Source of the DNA: Epichloe hybrida | Taxonomy: Eukaryota > Ascomycota > Sordariomycetes > Hypocreales > Clavicipitaceae | DNA length: 64,000 bases | Assembly (NCBI GenBank): GCA_019022495.1 | Contig: JAFEKR010000005.1 | Location: 1,178,001 to 1,242,000 of the forward strand | Direction: 5' to 3' | In this document: positions 1 through 12,882 of the stretch, piece after piece | Layout of the letters: each line of letters starts with the position of its first letter | How positions within the stretch are numbered: position 1 is the first letter of the stretch | The notes under the pieces: model-generated | Database searches by the model: none | What the model saw: only the letters and a program-made list of their open reading frames with translations | Told to the model about the DNA's origin: nothing | Program-made: the position numbers and the translations under genes

Positions 1-3000
1 TAGACAATAGTAATGTTAGAACTAGGCAACCTACCCTGTCACCCTGGTTATTAGTATAATTACTATTAAAAGGATTAACAAGCTGGACTCCCCTAGGAAG
101 ACCAAGTTAATCCCCTCTAGGAAGGCCTAGTTAATCTCCCCTAGGAAGGTTAATTAACCTGGAGTTAAGACCGCCTAAGGATGCTATTCGCAAGTATCCA
201 TAGGTAACTCCCCTGCCTATACCTTCACTAGAGGCAAGTTAGTAGTATTACCTAAGTAACACTGCTAATAATGCCCCTGAGTAGGAGAGTTACTAACGGA
301 GATAACCTATGCTATCTAGGGCTAGTAGTGCCCCTATTAGCATAGCTTAAAGAGCTACAATTCCTCCTTCCTAATATAAGGAAGAGGAGGATTGGAGGGA
401 ATAACAAGCCCCAAGGGTGCTACCCACAAAGCCGCCCTCTTACTTCCTAAAGACCCTACCACCCCTTTTATGGATACAAAAGGAAACACCTAGAGGACCC
501 CTATAGACCTGGAGACCTTTGCTAAAGCAGATTATTAACCTATCTAAGGTATACCCTAAAGAATAACTCTACGGCGCTAATAACTATAATGTCCTTAAAT
601 CAAAGCTTTAAATATTCCGTAGAAAATACGAGTTACTTGATATCTAGCCTGAATAAGCTGGTTATGCTTTTAAGGTTATGCTTAAAGGTAAAGCACTGCG
701 ATACTATGTAGACTACCTCTCCAAACCTGGATAACCATAAGATCTCCCTATACTTATTAGCTGTATAAGAGAATGATTTGAAACCGAGGATATATGGCAA
801 AGATATTTGCTAGAGTGGAATGATACTTCCCTACGAGGAATGGCAAACGATGACCTAACTAAGTTAATGATCGAATGCTTTAATGAACTCACAGAAAGAC
901 TAGCTATCTTGTAATAAGTAGTGCCTGAAGTGGGCTAAACCAAAAGGGCACTCTGGAATTAACTCATTAGAGCCTATTATAGTATTCCAGAGTGTAGAGG
1001 AGCGATTATAGATCCGCCGGACAGACTACAAGAGTTCTGTGAACGGATTAGAATGACCCTTTGTCTTATTAAGGAAGAGAAAAAGAACTATTAATAGTTC
1101 CTAACCGAAACTATAACCCTAGAGCAATTCTAGACTGACTAAAGATATAACGGGACTGGAAAAGAGACCTAATACCCCTCGAAACCACAAGGAAGAGGAG
1201 GTACTCCCCGTACAAAGAAATGCTACGTATATGGCAAGGAAGGATGCTAGTTATTTAAGCACCCTAAAGAGGACTATAAGAAGGCGTTTTAACGCTTCAA
1301 GAATTACTACCTTACGGATTCGACTAATGACTTATATTATTTATTTCTTACTTAGTACAAAGGAGAACACGAGTCCTAACCCCCTGTTAATAACAAAATC
1401 GCTTAGTACATAAAGAGCATTAGATTTAATAACAGCCCTGACAATACAGACAGGCTAGTACCTACGAGCTTCTTTACTTACGGAACCTAGATTAATGGCG
1501 AAAGGATGGTTTAATTCCTAACAAGGCAAGCAGCTTATTATAGTCTAAGCAAAGAAGACCCCTTTTAGCAGGAACTCGTAAATAAAGCCCTAGTAACGTT
1601 TATATTAGAAGATTGCTATTCCTGTGTGACATTCTAAGGGATCATGCCCGATACAGGAGCCGCAAAGTTCTCTATAGCAGGGCACCCTTAATTTCTTGCT
1701 TTGCAATGTTAGATGCCCACATTGCAGCTTGATAAATTAACAGAGAAGAAGGCATTAGTTAGATTTAGCGCAGGAGACCTAATTATCGCGCTTGGAGCGG
1801 CTAATATGCCTACTCCCTTTAGAAACATCCTCTTTTAGGTCGTCCCTATGAACACTCCATTCCTTTTATCCCTTAATAATATAGACTATCTAAAGATTAA
1901 TTTTAATATCTCTAAGAACACGCTATAATAAGGAAACATCAAAGTCCCTGTTATATATAAATAGGGGCATGCCTAGATGCTTCTCACATAGAAAGAAGAA
2001 GTAGTTACTTAGAGCTACTTTACAGAAGGCAAGCTATAGCAACTACACCGCTGCTTTAGACATCTATTAATCTAACGTTTACACAAGGTTCTCTATAGAT
2101 TAGGGCATAATATTAACATTAAAGCTATTAGGGAGCTAATAAGAATCTGCCACTAATACTAAATGCACGTAGATAGCCTTAATCGCTTTAAGTTTACCCT
2201 TAAGGATAAGTGTAGCTTTAATTACAAAGTAATAGTAGATATCTTCTACCTAGATAGCAACCGCCCTACACTCCACGCTATAGATATAGCCATAGCGTTT
2301 AACATAGTGAAATTCCTTAATAATATCTCTACGAAAATAACCTAGGAAGCCCTTCGCATGTGCTAGATTAATGCTTACCTAGGCCCCCCGGACTTCATTA
2401 TTATAGACGCTGGAACAAACTTTCACGGTAATAAATTCAGATAATTCGCAGCTTTAATGTTAATTTTGATTAAGGAAGTCCCTGTTAAGGCACACTATAG
2501 CATAGGGAAGGTCGAAAGGTATTATAGGCTGCTCTAAAGAGCCTATAATATAATTAGATGCAAATGCCCTATAACGCCGGAACCTATTGCCCTTTAAATA
2601 GCAATTAAGGCCCTGAATGACACCGCAGGCCCTAATAGCCTTGTCCTAACCCTCCTTGTCTTTAGAGCCTACCTACGCATAACAAATAAGTCCCCGCTAT
2701 TACCTAATATCACACAGCGTATGATTACAGTACAGAAGGCTACTAAAGAAATCAAGAGACTCTACGCCATCTGGAAGGTTAATAAGGCCCTTGCTAAACG
2801 TAACGGCCTAGACACCTTAAAGACCCTTAGCCTGCTGCTTAGATTAAAGGTTAAGGTCTAGCGAGAAGGCAAGGGATAGGTAGGTCTGTACAAGCTACTA
2901 GTAATTACTAGAGAAAGCTATATACTTAATATGCCTAGAGGCCTAAAGACCTTTAGGTTAATATCTGTCAAGCCCTACTATAATAACCCTAGTGTAGAGA

Positions 3001-4790
3001 AGATAGCAGAGCCTAGTAAAGAGGAAGGAGAAAAAGGGTAAGAGGCCTATGATAAGAACACGGTACTACTAATACCACTAAAGCAAGGACACGGAAGGCC
3101 ACAGAAGAACCCTCCTATAATGCCTTAAGGTGCTAATACCTTCCTATTAGCGAAAGAACATAGCAACCTAGCTCTTGTAATTAAGCTACGTAAGGAAGGA
3201 ATTATTAAGACCCCTGGCGAACCTTTTAAGCTGTTAACAAAAGCGGAGATTAACGCTCTAATTAAGTAAGGTATGTTTGAATTCATTATGTTTGACGAGG
3301 AAGAATATAGTGGGATTCGAATCTTTAATTCCTGGATTATTAATGAGATTAAGGGCAAGACAATGGAACCCTATAAAAAGTCACGCCTTGTGATCTAAGG
3401 GTGTGAGGATGAAGGGAAATAGGCTATTCTTACATAGGCCCTAATGATTTAACGCGCGAGCTAACGTCTTATCCTCGTGATAGCCCCGTTAGTAAGATTG
3501 AGGAAATTCATTATCTGGCTAAGAGATATCTATCAGGCTTATATACAGGCCTGTATATTGCTAGAGCGGCTAATTCTAGCGCGCTTGCTAATTTAGATAT
3601 GGCATCTCTACCCGCCTGGTACGATCTTAAGGGTTATAAAACCCCTCTATAGGCTCGTAGAGGTAGGAACACACTGGTGGGTTATGTATTACAAGCATTA
3701 TAGAGAGAACCTCTAGATAGAAACCTCTATGTATGATCCCTACCTGCTTATAACTACGAAGGAAAGCCCTAACTTTGCTTGCGTTAGAATGTAGACTAAC
3801 GACATAATTGGCCTCTTAGATAAGAAGTTCTCCGAGAAGGAAGAGACCTAGATTGCTGTAGTAGGCTTTAATATAAAGCCAAAGTAATTCCTAACTTAAG
3901 ACTGCCCTCTTACGTTTAATGGTAGTATTATCTTGCTAGAGAATAATACTATTAAGATCTAGTAGAAAGGGTAGAGCGATAAGTTAGAGTTAGTTCTAAT
4001 AACCGACTTGAAGCGTAAATACGTTAAGTAGAGGGCCTGAGGCGCTTATATCACCTTAATCTGCTAACTAGAGGCTTACTTTGACTTATCCGTTGCTATA
4101 TAACACTAGGAGCTAACCCTAGAGGACGTGAAAGCCCTTAATTGCCGCCTAAAGTGGCAGATAGATTACCTGGAGAGAGGTCTGACGTTTATCCTGATTG
4201 ACCTTGAGAAGACAAAGCTCTTTGCCTTTATAGATGGATCCTTTGCTAACAACTAGGACCTATCCTTATAACTAGGATATGTACTTATCCTAGCGAACGA
4301 AGACTACACTAATGGCAAGTTCACGATTAAAGGCAATATCATGCACTTTAGCTTAATAAAGAGCAAGAGAGTCACGCGAAGCGTGCTTGCCTTGGAAGTC
4401 TATGGCATGGTAGCTAGTGTTGATATGGCTTATGTAATTGCAACTACCCTGAACTTAGTTACTAACTAACTAAAGCTCCTGAAGATCCTAGTTATTGTAT
4501 ATACGGATTTATACTCCTTGTATGAGTGCCTTGTTAAGCTTAGTATAATGAAGGAGAAACGCCTAATAATTGATATTATAGCCCTTTGATAGTTATACAA
4601 ACGCTAAGAACTCTGCGAGATCTGATAGATTAATAGAGAGGATAACCTAGCTAATGCCTTCACAAAGGTATTACCTAATAAGGCCCTTAAGAGCTTTATC
4701 TTAACTAACCGGATAACTATCTGGATGGAGGGATAGGTTACCTGCGTGTAACACATACGTGGTAAGAGGAAAAGGTAATTCTCTAGGAGG
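1..4790 (+). pseudogene. Copia-A#1 gag-pol polyprotein, RIP-inactivated
   Basis: The polyprotein would encode Gag, protease, integrase, reverse transcriptase and RNase H in one frame. Visible landmarks: a CCHC-like knuckle at about 1218-1266 (C-Y-V-Y-G-K-E-G-C, then H); protease Asp-Thr-Gly-Ala at 1650; integrase Asp at 2238, Asp at 2406 and Glu at 2514, all in frame with exactly 35 residues between the last two (D,D35E intact); RT stretch IFNSWIINEIKGK near 3320; the QTDD-like RT catalytic motif near 3790 reads M-stop-T-N-D; RNase H SFANN followed by a stop near 4235, then the KSKRVTRSVLA stretch near 4360. Many in-frame TAG/TAA fall where Gln or Trp is expected. Too broken for the full protein to be made. 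Confidence 0.9.
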
Positions 4791-5190
4791 ATAGCCACGG
4801 GGACGAGATAGCGATACGCGGGGGATCTACGCCCTTGTAGTTGATATCCCTGGCGGCCACGACCACGCTAGCCCACTAGGCCCTCCTAGTGGACTATAGA
4901 TATTAACGATGGTGCGTAGGAGGAGGAAGGTGTTGCTAAGGAGGAGGAAGATGTTGTATACGTGCTATGGTGTGGTATATGTGTTATTTAAGGAAAAGAA
5001 GGGATTTGGAAGGACCTACTTATCCTTACACAGGCTCATAGGCTAAGCGAGATTGTTGTTTCCCTTTTGTCAGTAACTATACGCCTAGATAGGCTATAAG
5101 TTCTTTTCCTTACATCCCTTGTTAATTACATTCTTAATCTGTCTTTCTTTTTTATTTCTGCGATTAATATCGCGTGTTAACAATCATGTT

Positions 5191-5204
5191 AAAAGAGAGA
5201 AGTT
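5191..5204 (+). other. polypurine tract of A#1
   Basis: A purine run (aaaagagagaag) lies just upstream of the 3' LTR, where plus-strand DNA synthesis is primed in LTR elements. The same run precedes the 3' LTR of A#2. Confidence 0.7.
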
Positions 5205-5208
5205 CTAG

Positions 5209-5517
5209 TATTAGAACAAAGGTGATATTAATCGCGCGTTGCAGCCGTAATTACCTGGCAGAAGCTCGGGCCGCGCGCGGACCCTACACGTGACCCACAA
5301 CCCGGCATGTTGATTGGCTAGGAAATGTGGGGACACAAACGCGCAACCCCTTTTCCCTTTATGTATTGTAACTTCTAGCTTTTTACCTCTCTTTTCCTAC
5401 AACTTAATCAATCATGACAATAGACAACGCAGCCTAGAATAGATAATCGATGACGATACTATTCTTCGGGCTCACGACTGTATTACACATTGAATTCAAT
5501 ACCCTGTGAATCCAACA
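5209..5517 (+). repeat. 3' LTR of A#1
   Basis: 309 bp. It starts TATTAGAACAAAGG (original TGTTAGAAC, RIP-changed) and ends TGAATCCAACA, so the ends are TG...CA. It matches the LTRs of A#2 (30381-30687, 36875-37181), A#3 and the split solo LTR. It has a GC-richer core with CpG dinucleotides that RIP, which targets CpA, left in place. Confidence 0.92.
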
Positions 5518-5899
5518 AATTCCTATTATTCCCTTATTACTTTTCCTATTATTTTCTAGTTACCTTTAGAACTTCTATTGCTTTCTTTATCTCTAGTAAT
5601 TTGTTTTTGTCGCTTTATCCTTATTACTACTTTTGCTACTTCCGCTGCTTTTTCTTCTATTTTTCTTGTTTTCGCGATCTTCTAATTTCATTAGAGTAAT
5701 AACGCTCCTAAAATATAAAAGAAAAACCTCGTAACGGCAATAGGCAGATACAGGAGCTTAATTAGTAGTAAAACTAATAAATTAGTAACATTTCTTTTAT
5801 AGTTAAAAATAGTAGAGGAATCTAGACCTTTCATAAGAGGAAGGGCTGCTAGTGATAGCAAGGCTCTAATCATTACCCCTAAGAGACCTTAAAGGGATG

Positions 5900-8800
5900 A
5901 ATTACCCTTACGCCTTTAATAGCTTACTTATAAATTCTTATATAACTAGAAAGAATCTATTAAGCTAGATCTAGAGACTGCTACGTAGCTTAAGCTTAAT
6001 AACTAGATCATAAGATTTATTAACCTTAGTGAGCATTAAGGTTAGAGAGATAATAACCTATAGGAATCATTCTAAGAAGACTTTAAAGGCTAGTCTAAAG
6101 ATACCTTTAAAAGGGCATCTAAGGATATTATTAGAGAATTACACAATTCTTTACAAGATTATGGCGTCCTTGTTAGGTAAGGCCTAGGATATTTAATCCT
6201 AGCATCGCTTAAGGAAGTGCTTTATTAAACCTTAATGCCCCTTTAGTTATAGGAAAGATTATAAGAATAACCATAATCTTCTAAACCCCTAGAGCCTTAA
6301 TATTAACAGCCCTAACAACCTACCCTAGAAATTAACCTTCCCTAACCCTAGAGATTACTTAAACCCTTACAAGAACCCCCGCAATAATCCCTATTATATT
6401 AATAGCTTTATCTAGATAATTATTATTAAGAATAACTAGTAGACTATTATTTATAATAAATTATGCCTTTATAGTAATTCCTCTCTAAAGATTAGATTAT
6501 AAAGAAGATCTCAGAGCTTACGAAGATATATAAGGATAGCGACCGCTACAGTAGAAAGCTATATAACTTCTTAACGCTAAAGATTACGCTCTTTAAAAAC
6601 AAGTGTAATAGAATTAACCTTCCTTAAACGCATTATTAGAAGGCTTTCCTTATTATGTTAATAGGTAATACTAAGTAATACTACCTTAATTACCTCTTTA
6701 GGAATAACTATTCCTATAAAGAGATAATTGCTCGCATTTATTAATGCTTTAAGACAGAAAGCAACTAGTAATTCTATTACTATAAATAGAGTAGTATAAC
6801 ACTAAAGAGCATAATTAAGCGAAACCCTAACAAAAGCAAGCTTAAGTGCCTTAAGATTATATTATTAACCCTTAAGAAGATCCATAGAGGCCTATACCTT
6901 ACTAAGATAGTAAATACTAAACTTTATAAGCAAGCCTTAAACGCTATAGCTAGTATACCTAAATATTAGATAGTGAAATATATACACTCCACAGGCTTTA
7001 AAAGTCTTACTAGAGACCTCTATAAGGTAATTACTATTATAGAATTAAATAAGAAGTCCTCCTAATACCTTTAGTACTAATAAGGAGACCCTCTAGAGGC
7101 TATGTTTACTAATTATTAGTACAGACAGTAATTATCCTCTTATAGCAAAGGAAGCTATTATAGGCAAAGCCCTAAGCTAAGCACTAAGCGCTGCTTTATA
7201 TATAGTAAGAGTAGCTACTAGTCTTCTAATTACTTTGCTAAAGAATATTAAAAGGAAAAGGACTGCTAGTAGGCTAGCAAAACATATTATACACCCCCTT
7301 TAAAGAAGAGATTCTAGGTATTCCTTACCTCCTATAAAGGGTAGGATAATAATAAGCCTAATAAAGGCTTAGGTTAGAATTAGGAATTATATCTTTCAGC
7401 CTACATAGAAGCTAAAGATAATAATAATAATATAAAGAAGCTACTATTAATAGCACACCTAAGCATTATATAATTCTTCTGCTCTAGATTACAGACTAAC
7501 TATAACGCCGCTAACGTTAATATTCTTATAACCCTAAATAATTAAGCCTTCTAACACGCATTCCTTAGGCAGGAGCTCTATAAGCTATAAGAGTGTAATA
7601 AAGGCTTAATTTACTATATCTCTAAAGAACGCTATTCTAAAGAGGTCTTTAGAGGGATTATACCTAACACTAGCGCCATAGGAAAGTTAAGTGTAGGAGA
7701 GGTATAAGTAAAGGCTCTATTAAGATTAATACCTTTATTAAAGGTAACCCCTTATAAACCCTAAATTATCACATTTAGCGCTAGATTAGTAGTTATAAGA
7801 GGAATCCTTTATATGCCTATAGAACTTAGAGAGCTTAAATTCTATATCCTTAACATAGCTACCCCCTTTCTCTTCTTAATTACTAATATAGATAAGATAT
7901 AAGTTAAGATTAATAACCTTGCTAACATGCTTATCCAAGGTAATAAGACTATACCTATTATACAATAATAGGGACATCCTTAGTGGTTACTAGAAGCAAA
8001 GGAAATAGTCACCTTCTACCTTTTAGAAGGAGATATCTATTAATTATATTATTAACTTAGTTATCCTTCTATTTAATAACTTATAAAGATCCTTCACTAA
8101 GCTAGTCACGAAGTTAAGCGCTAGGTAATTAAGGAATTAACTAAAGTTTACTACTATTACTAGATATATAGAAAGGCCCCTAGTTAATTTAAGTTCACAA
8201 TCAAAGATAACCACGAATTCAACTACAAGATTATTATTAATATCATGCAAATCAATAGCTAACTAATGCTTCACATTATTAATTTAGCAACATCATTCCA
8301 GGTAGCCTAATTCCTTAATCTAAAGAAGCAGAAGGCTCAAGATATCTAGGATATAATCCGCGAATATTAGATTAATATATATCTCGAACCTCCAGATTAG
8401 ATTATCCACGATGCTAGCAATAACTTTGCTTCCGCTAAGTTTAGACATTATACACGATTAATATTAATTAAAACTAGTAAGATACTAATCAAAGCCTATA
8501 ATAGCATTAGAAAGGTTAAGAGATACCACAGACCTCTACGCCAAGCTTATAATATTATTATAAACTTAATTAGAACGGATCTCGCGCTAGAGTAACGCCT
8601 CTAAATAGCTATTAAGGCTATTAACAACTCTATAAGCCCAAATAGTATTATCCTAACCATACTAGTCTTTAGAGGCTACCCGCAAATAATAGATAAGTTA
8701 CCACTAAGCGTCTTTGTTATTTAATATACTAAAGTAATTCACAAAGCTACTAATAAAGTCCACCGCTATCTAGCTTCGTAGCAGGTCTACAATGCCCTTA

Positions 8801-11065
8801 GAGCCTAGAACAGCCCTAATATAGCGCCTATATATTAGCTACCCCTGTAGGCTAATATATATATATAAAAAAAGAAAGGTAGCTAGCATGGCCTATATAA
8901 GCTACTTACTACTAACAGAGAGACCTATACTATTAATATACCCTATAGCCTAGTAAAGTTTTACTTTATAGTAATAAAGCCCTATTATAAAGACCTATGT
9001 AATATAGAGGGACTAGAGTAGTAGGAGATAAAGCCCTATAACACACTAGAGTAGTAGGAGATAAAGCCTAGTAATATAGAGGAAGAAGTAACTATATAAC
9101 TAACTACTACTAATAAAAGAGATTCTCTAATAGAGAATAGTAAAGAGCAGTAAACACTAGCTAAGAGAAAGCAAGGGAGACTAAGAAAGGCCCTTATAGT
9201 GTAATTTATAAGTGTAGGAGAGTCTAATAAAGAGGCTTATAAAGCCTAAAAGGCCCCGAGGGGAAGCTATTAAGTTAAAGACTTATTACTACGCCCTAAA
9301 GGAACAAAAGTAAGGAAAAGAAGACCTTATAGCCCTAAGAAGGACATTAGACTAGTTTAGCTCTATATACTTATAAATAAAGATTAAGAGAAGGCCTTTA
9401 TTTAAGAGATTATAACCAGAGGGATACTAAGCATAGTATTCCTTATAGTAAAGGAAGAGGCTAATTAGAACCTTGCCCTTTAGCTCCACTAAGAAGGAAG
9501 GATCATAACCCTAAAAAAACCCTTTAAGCAGTCTAATTAAGCTAAGATCAACGCTTTGCAAGCTCGTAATATGTTTAAATTCATTAAGTTTAACCTAGCG
9601 AAGCATAGAGGTCATAGAATCTTTAATTCTTGTATAGTTAGAGAGATTAAAGGCAAAGGAACAGACTTGCTATATAAGAAATCTCGTCTTATTATATAAG
9701 GCCATAATAACAAAGGAAAGGAATCTATCCTAACGCAATCGCTAACAATATAACAAGCAAGCCAACGACTTATCGTAGCTATTGCTCTATTATTAAGAAA
9801 AAGAGGCATTTACCTTTGGATTCGTAATATTACGTAAGCCTACACTCAATCGCACACAATACTAATAAGGCTAATTATCGTAAAACGCCAAAGCAAATTA
9901 CACATCTCTTTCTAGAAGGGACTGTAATTAAATTAATCAGACCTCTTTACAGGATCGCAGAGGCCAGAACCTACTAGTAGGTAACGTACTTCCGTTACCA
10001 TAGGGATAACCTTAATATAATAACTTTAACCTATAATCCTTACTTATTAATCACAGCCCTGAATAATAAGAATCTCTTTAGCATTATTAGAATGTAAACT
10101 AATAATATATTAGGCCTAAGTAATAATAACTTCTTCTAAAAAGAAGAGAAAGAGCTCCAGAAGGCTAATTTTATAGCTAAAGAAAAGCAATAATTAACCG
10201 CTAAGAACCCCCTTATCTTTAATAGCTATATCTTAACCTAGAACACTAATAATTCGCTAATCTTAACCTAGAAAGGTTAGAGTTAGAAGATTAAGGAAGT
10301 TAATCCTTAATCCTTAATAGTAAAGCAAGATTATATAGAGTAATAAGCACAAGGAAGCTACATTATAACTATATGTTAACTAGAGGCTTTATATAACCTT
10401 TTAATTATAGCTTAACACTAAGAGCCCTCTACAAAAGATATTACACGCCTTAATAAACGCCTTAAATAGCAGATTAAGAATTAATAACGCAGACTGTAAT
10501 ACATTCCTTTAGTTCTTAAAGAGGCAAAGCTCTTTATATTCGTAAATAGATCACTTGCTAATAACAAGGATTTAAGCTCACAGATCGGATACGTGATTAT
10601 GATTAGTAACGAGATAATGCAAGATAACAATACCTTTATTATAAAAGGCAACATTATTACATATAGCTTAACAAAGAGCAAGAGAGTCACTCGTAGCGCG
10701 CTTGCCTCCGAATTATATAGCATAGTTTAAGGCGCAGACATCACCTATGTAATTTCCACAACTCTACATTAGATCACGGATTAATTAAAGATACCTTAAA
10801 TTCCTACGATTCTCTATACTAATTCTTTTTTATTATATAAATATCTTATAAAGCTAGGAACTATAAAGGAGAAGAGACTAATAATTAATATCATAGCTCT
10901 TCGTTAATCATACAAAAGGCATAAGATTTACAAAGTCAGGTGAATTAACAGCAACAATAATCCAGCAAATACAATAACAAAAGCATTACCAAATTTATCA
11001 CTTTTCTCTTTAATTAATTTAAACGAATTAACGATTTATGTTAAAGGATAGGTAAAGAGACTTGT
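5900..11065 (+). pseudogene. Copia-B#1 gag-pol polyprotein, RIP-inactivated
   Basis: Degenerate copia polyprotein. Landmarks: decayed zinc knuckle near 7190; protease DTGA replaced by N-T-S-A near 7655; integrase first Asp changed to Asn near 8240, second Asp kept near 8410 (H-D-A-S), Glu changed to Lys near 8518; RT sequence RIFNS near 9620; RT catalytic pair read as T-N-N near 10098; RNase H LANNKDLSSQIGYV near 10560, with Gln intact; the KSKRVTRSALASELYS stretch near 10675. The RNase H part is the best-preserved B coding stretch in the window. Catalytic losses mean this copy is dead. Confidence 0.88.
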
Positions 11066-11223
11066 AATATTAGGAAACAGGAGCTTAGGCAAGGAATAAT
11101 AGATTAATTTAATTAACTAATACCACGACGGCTAATCAAAGTAACGGATTCCTATTAAGGGATCCACTTATGTACACTTTCCTTTGATCTGATTTTTATT
11201 ATGTTTTTAAGCTTTTTGGCCAC

Positions 11224-11239
11224 AAAGGAAAAAGAGAGA
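11224..11239 (+). other. polypurine tract of B#1
   Basis: Purine run (aaaggaaaaagagaga) ending 7 bp before the 3' LTR. It is conserved before the LTRs at 21349 and 29312. Confidence 0.7.
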
Positions 11240-11246
11240 TTGCTAG

Positions 11247-11505
11247 TGTTAATTCCTTCGGATCTTCATTGGTTCAATCATGGCCAAAGACCGGACTAAT
11301 TATAGGTCCGGCGCGATGCACATAATATGATTGGCTGCATTAATTTGCCACCCCCTTTTGTGCCCTACATACGGATTTTGCTTACTTTTCTAGCATCTAG
11401 ACTTTCCCTCTCTTCTCCCTCTTTCCTAGCTATCTATCTAACTATCTATCATTGACTTCATTTATACGGGATTATTACCTGCGCAGGACCTTAGTGAATC
11501 CAACA
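11247..11505 (+). repeat. 3' LTR of B#1
   Basis: 259 bp, TGTTAATTCC...GAATCCAACA. It is homologous to B LTRs at 20805, 21349, 28747, 29312, 29862 and 61000, but its last 12 bases (gtgaatccaaca) match the A LTR end rather than the gtgtaactaaca end of B#3 and B#6. Confidence 0.92.
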
Positions 11506-11900
11506 CTATGCTTTATATATAATAAGTAATATATATCTAACTAGAAATTACTTATAAATACTAATCCTCTATTAGATATAATGCCCTCTAGTGCCTTAAA
11601 TTAAAGCTTAATCTCCTTATAGAATAGCTTTACTAATTTAGCTATATTAATTATAGTCTATATAGGGAGAAAGATAAAGTACTTAGTGAATTAGTTTATA
11701 ATTACTAGGATTACGTTAGTTTCTTAGTTACCTAGCTATACTAGTGGTAATCCTATAATAAAATCTATTAAGATCTTTGCCTATAGTTACCTTAGTATTA
11801 GTAGTAATTTAAGGCTTCTATATAAGCAGTGCCTCCTAGCTACTACACGCTAGCATACTCTATAGCTAGATATATAGTCTAAAATAGCTTTACTTATTAC
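11506..11900 (-). pseudogene. Gypsy-D integrase fragment
   Basis: The reverse complement matches the integrase region of gypsy D at about 25495-25870, including the stretch around the first catalytic Asp (gatcttaatagac... and taccactagtatagctagg). No LTR is attached. It is bounded on the left by the end of the B#1 LTR and on the right by the terminus of X1, so it is a remnant of another D copy into which X1 inserted. Confidence 0.85.
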
Positions 11901-11907
11901 CAGAGCA

Positions 11908-12000
11908 TTGCAATACAATACAATACATTACACAATACAATACATCCAAAATTTTACAATACAATACAATACATGTATTATTTATATTGTTTTGTATTTT
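11908..12000. repeat. CAATA pentamer arrays, left end of X1
   Basis: Three runs of the CAATA unit separated by short spacers, followed by a short inverted stretch (tgtattatttatattg). Confidence 0.85.
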
Positions 12001-12337
12001 CTTTTCTTTTTTTTTAGTTTTAAGTAAATTCCTTAATTATAAGGTATATATAGTTAATATAATAGCTTATAATAGCTTATAATAGCTTATATATATATAT
12101 TACTTCTATTACTTATATAACTTAAAATATTATTAGTGTTAAAGTTTAATTAAAAATAAATAAGTAATAAATTAATATAATATAAATATAAGTATTTATA
12201 AGTAAATTACTATAGAAAAAGCTAGACTTATTAATTATTTAGTATTTAAAGGTTTTTTAAAATATTAATAAAATAAAATTCCTTTCTTTTTTATGTTTTT
12301 AATATTATACTATTTATAATTTTATACTAATAGAAAG

Positions 12338-12775
12338 TAAGTCCTAATATAACTATAAGACTTACTTTAGTATATTTCTCTCTTTTTAACTAAAATTACA
12401 TAACTAAGTAAAGAGATTATTATGTTTATAGTATAACTAATAGGACCCACTTTTAGACCCACTTTTGTATATATATTTCTTTTTAGCTAGAATTATATAA
12501 CTAAGTAAAGAGATAATACTAGGTTTATAGTATAACTAATAGGAGTCACTTTTAGACCCACTTTTATATATCCTCCTCTTCTTAGCTAAAGTTATATAAC
12601 TATAGAAAGGGATTATACTTGGTTTTTAGTGTTTAACAAGACCCACTGTTAGACCCACTTTTATATATCCTCCTCTTCTTAGCTAAAGTTATATAACTAT
12701 AAAAAGGGATTATACTTGGTTTTTAGTGTTTAACAAGACCCACTTTTAGACCCACTTTAATAAACACTATATAAC
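12338..12775. repeat. ~100-bp minisatellite in X1
   Basis: The doubled core gacccactttta-gacccactttt recurs at about 12443, 12543, 12640 and 12737, with a decayed unit (gacttacttt) near 12358. Spacing is 97-100 bp. Units also share a cttagctaaa..tatataact stretch. Homologous minisatellites lie in X2 and X3. Confidence 0.85.
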
Positions 12776-12882
12776 TAAGTAAGTAAGCTAAAAGTAGTAT
12801 AAATAATTAAACTTACTTTTAAAGCTTATTTATTTATTTACTTAATATTAAAAAAATAGTATATATATTATGATTATTCTTT

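Larger units (their letters stand above)
1..5517 (+). mobile_element. Copia-A copy 1 (A#1), 5' end outside window
   Basis: Ty1/copia LTR retrotransposon, the least decayed A copy here. It aligns throughout with complete copy A#2 (position 1 here matches about 31665), so roughly 1.28 kb of its 5' end lies left of the window. Domain order is Gag zinc knuckle, protease, integrase, reverse transcriptase, RNase H, polypurine tract, 3' LTR, as in copia. Integrase before reverse transcriptase separates it from gypsy. Sequence right of 5517 is the internal region of a B element, so A#1 sits inside B#1. The TSD cannot be checked because the left end is missing. Confidence 0.93.
5518..11505 (+). mobile_element. 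Copia-B copy 1 (B#1), 5' part removed by A#1 insertion
   Basis: Second copia family, distinct in LTR from A. The segment starts inside the B leader/gag region, directly after the A#1 LTR. The same leader lies in reverse at 60395-60999 next to A#3 and at 20100-20800. The element runs through gag, protease, integrase, RT and RNase H to a 3' LTR at 11247. Its 5' LTR and about 0.6 kb or more of leader should lie left of the window, beyond A#1. The 5 bases after the LTR (ctatg) are the candidate right TSD. Confidence 0.9.

Noticed and set aside
1231..2345. Plus-strand ORFs of 60 codons at 1231 and 2163
   Set aside because: Stop-free islands of the A#1 polyprotein (post-knuckle and integrase), not separate genes.
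5490..5699. 69-codon plus-strand ORF rich in Phe and Tyr
   Set aside because: It begins in the A#1 LTR and crosses into the T-rich B leader; low complexity and no counterpart at the other copies.
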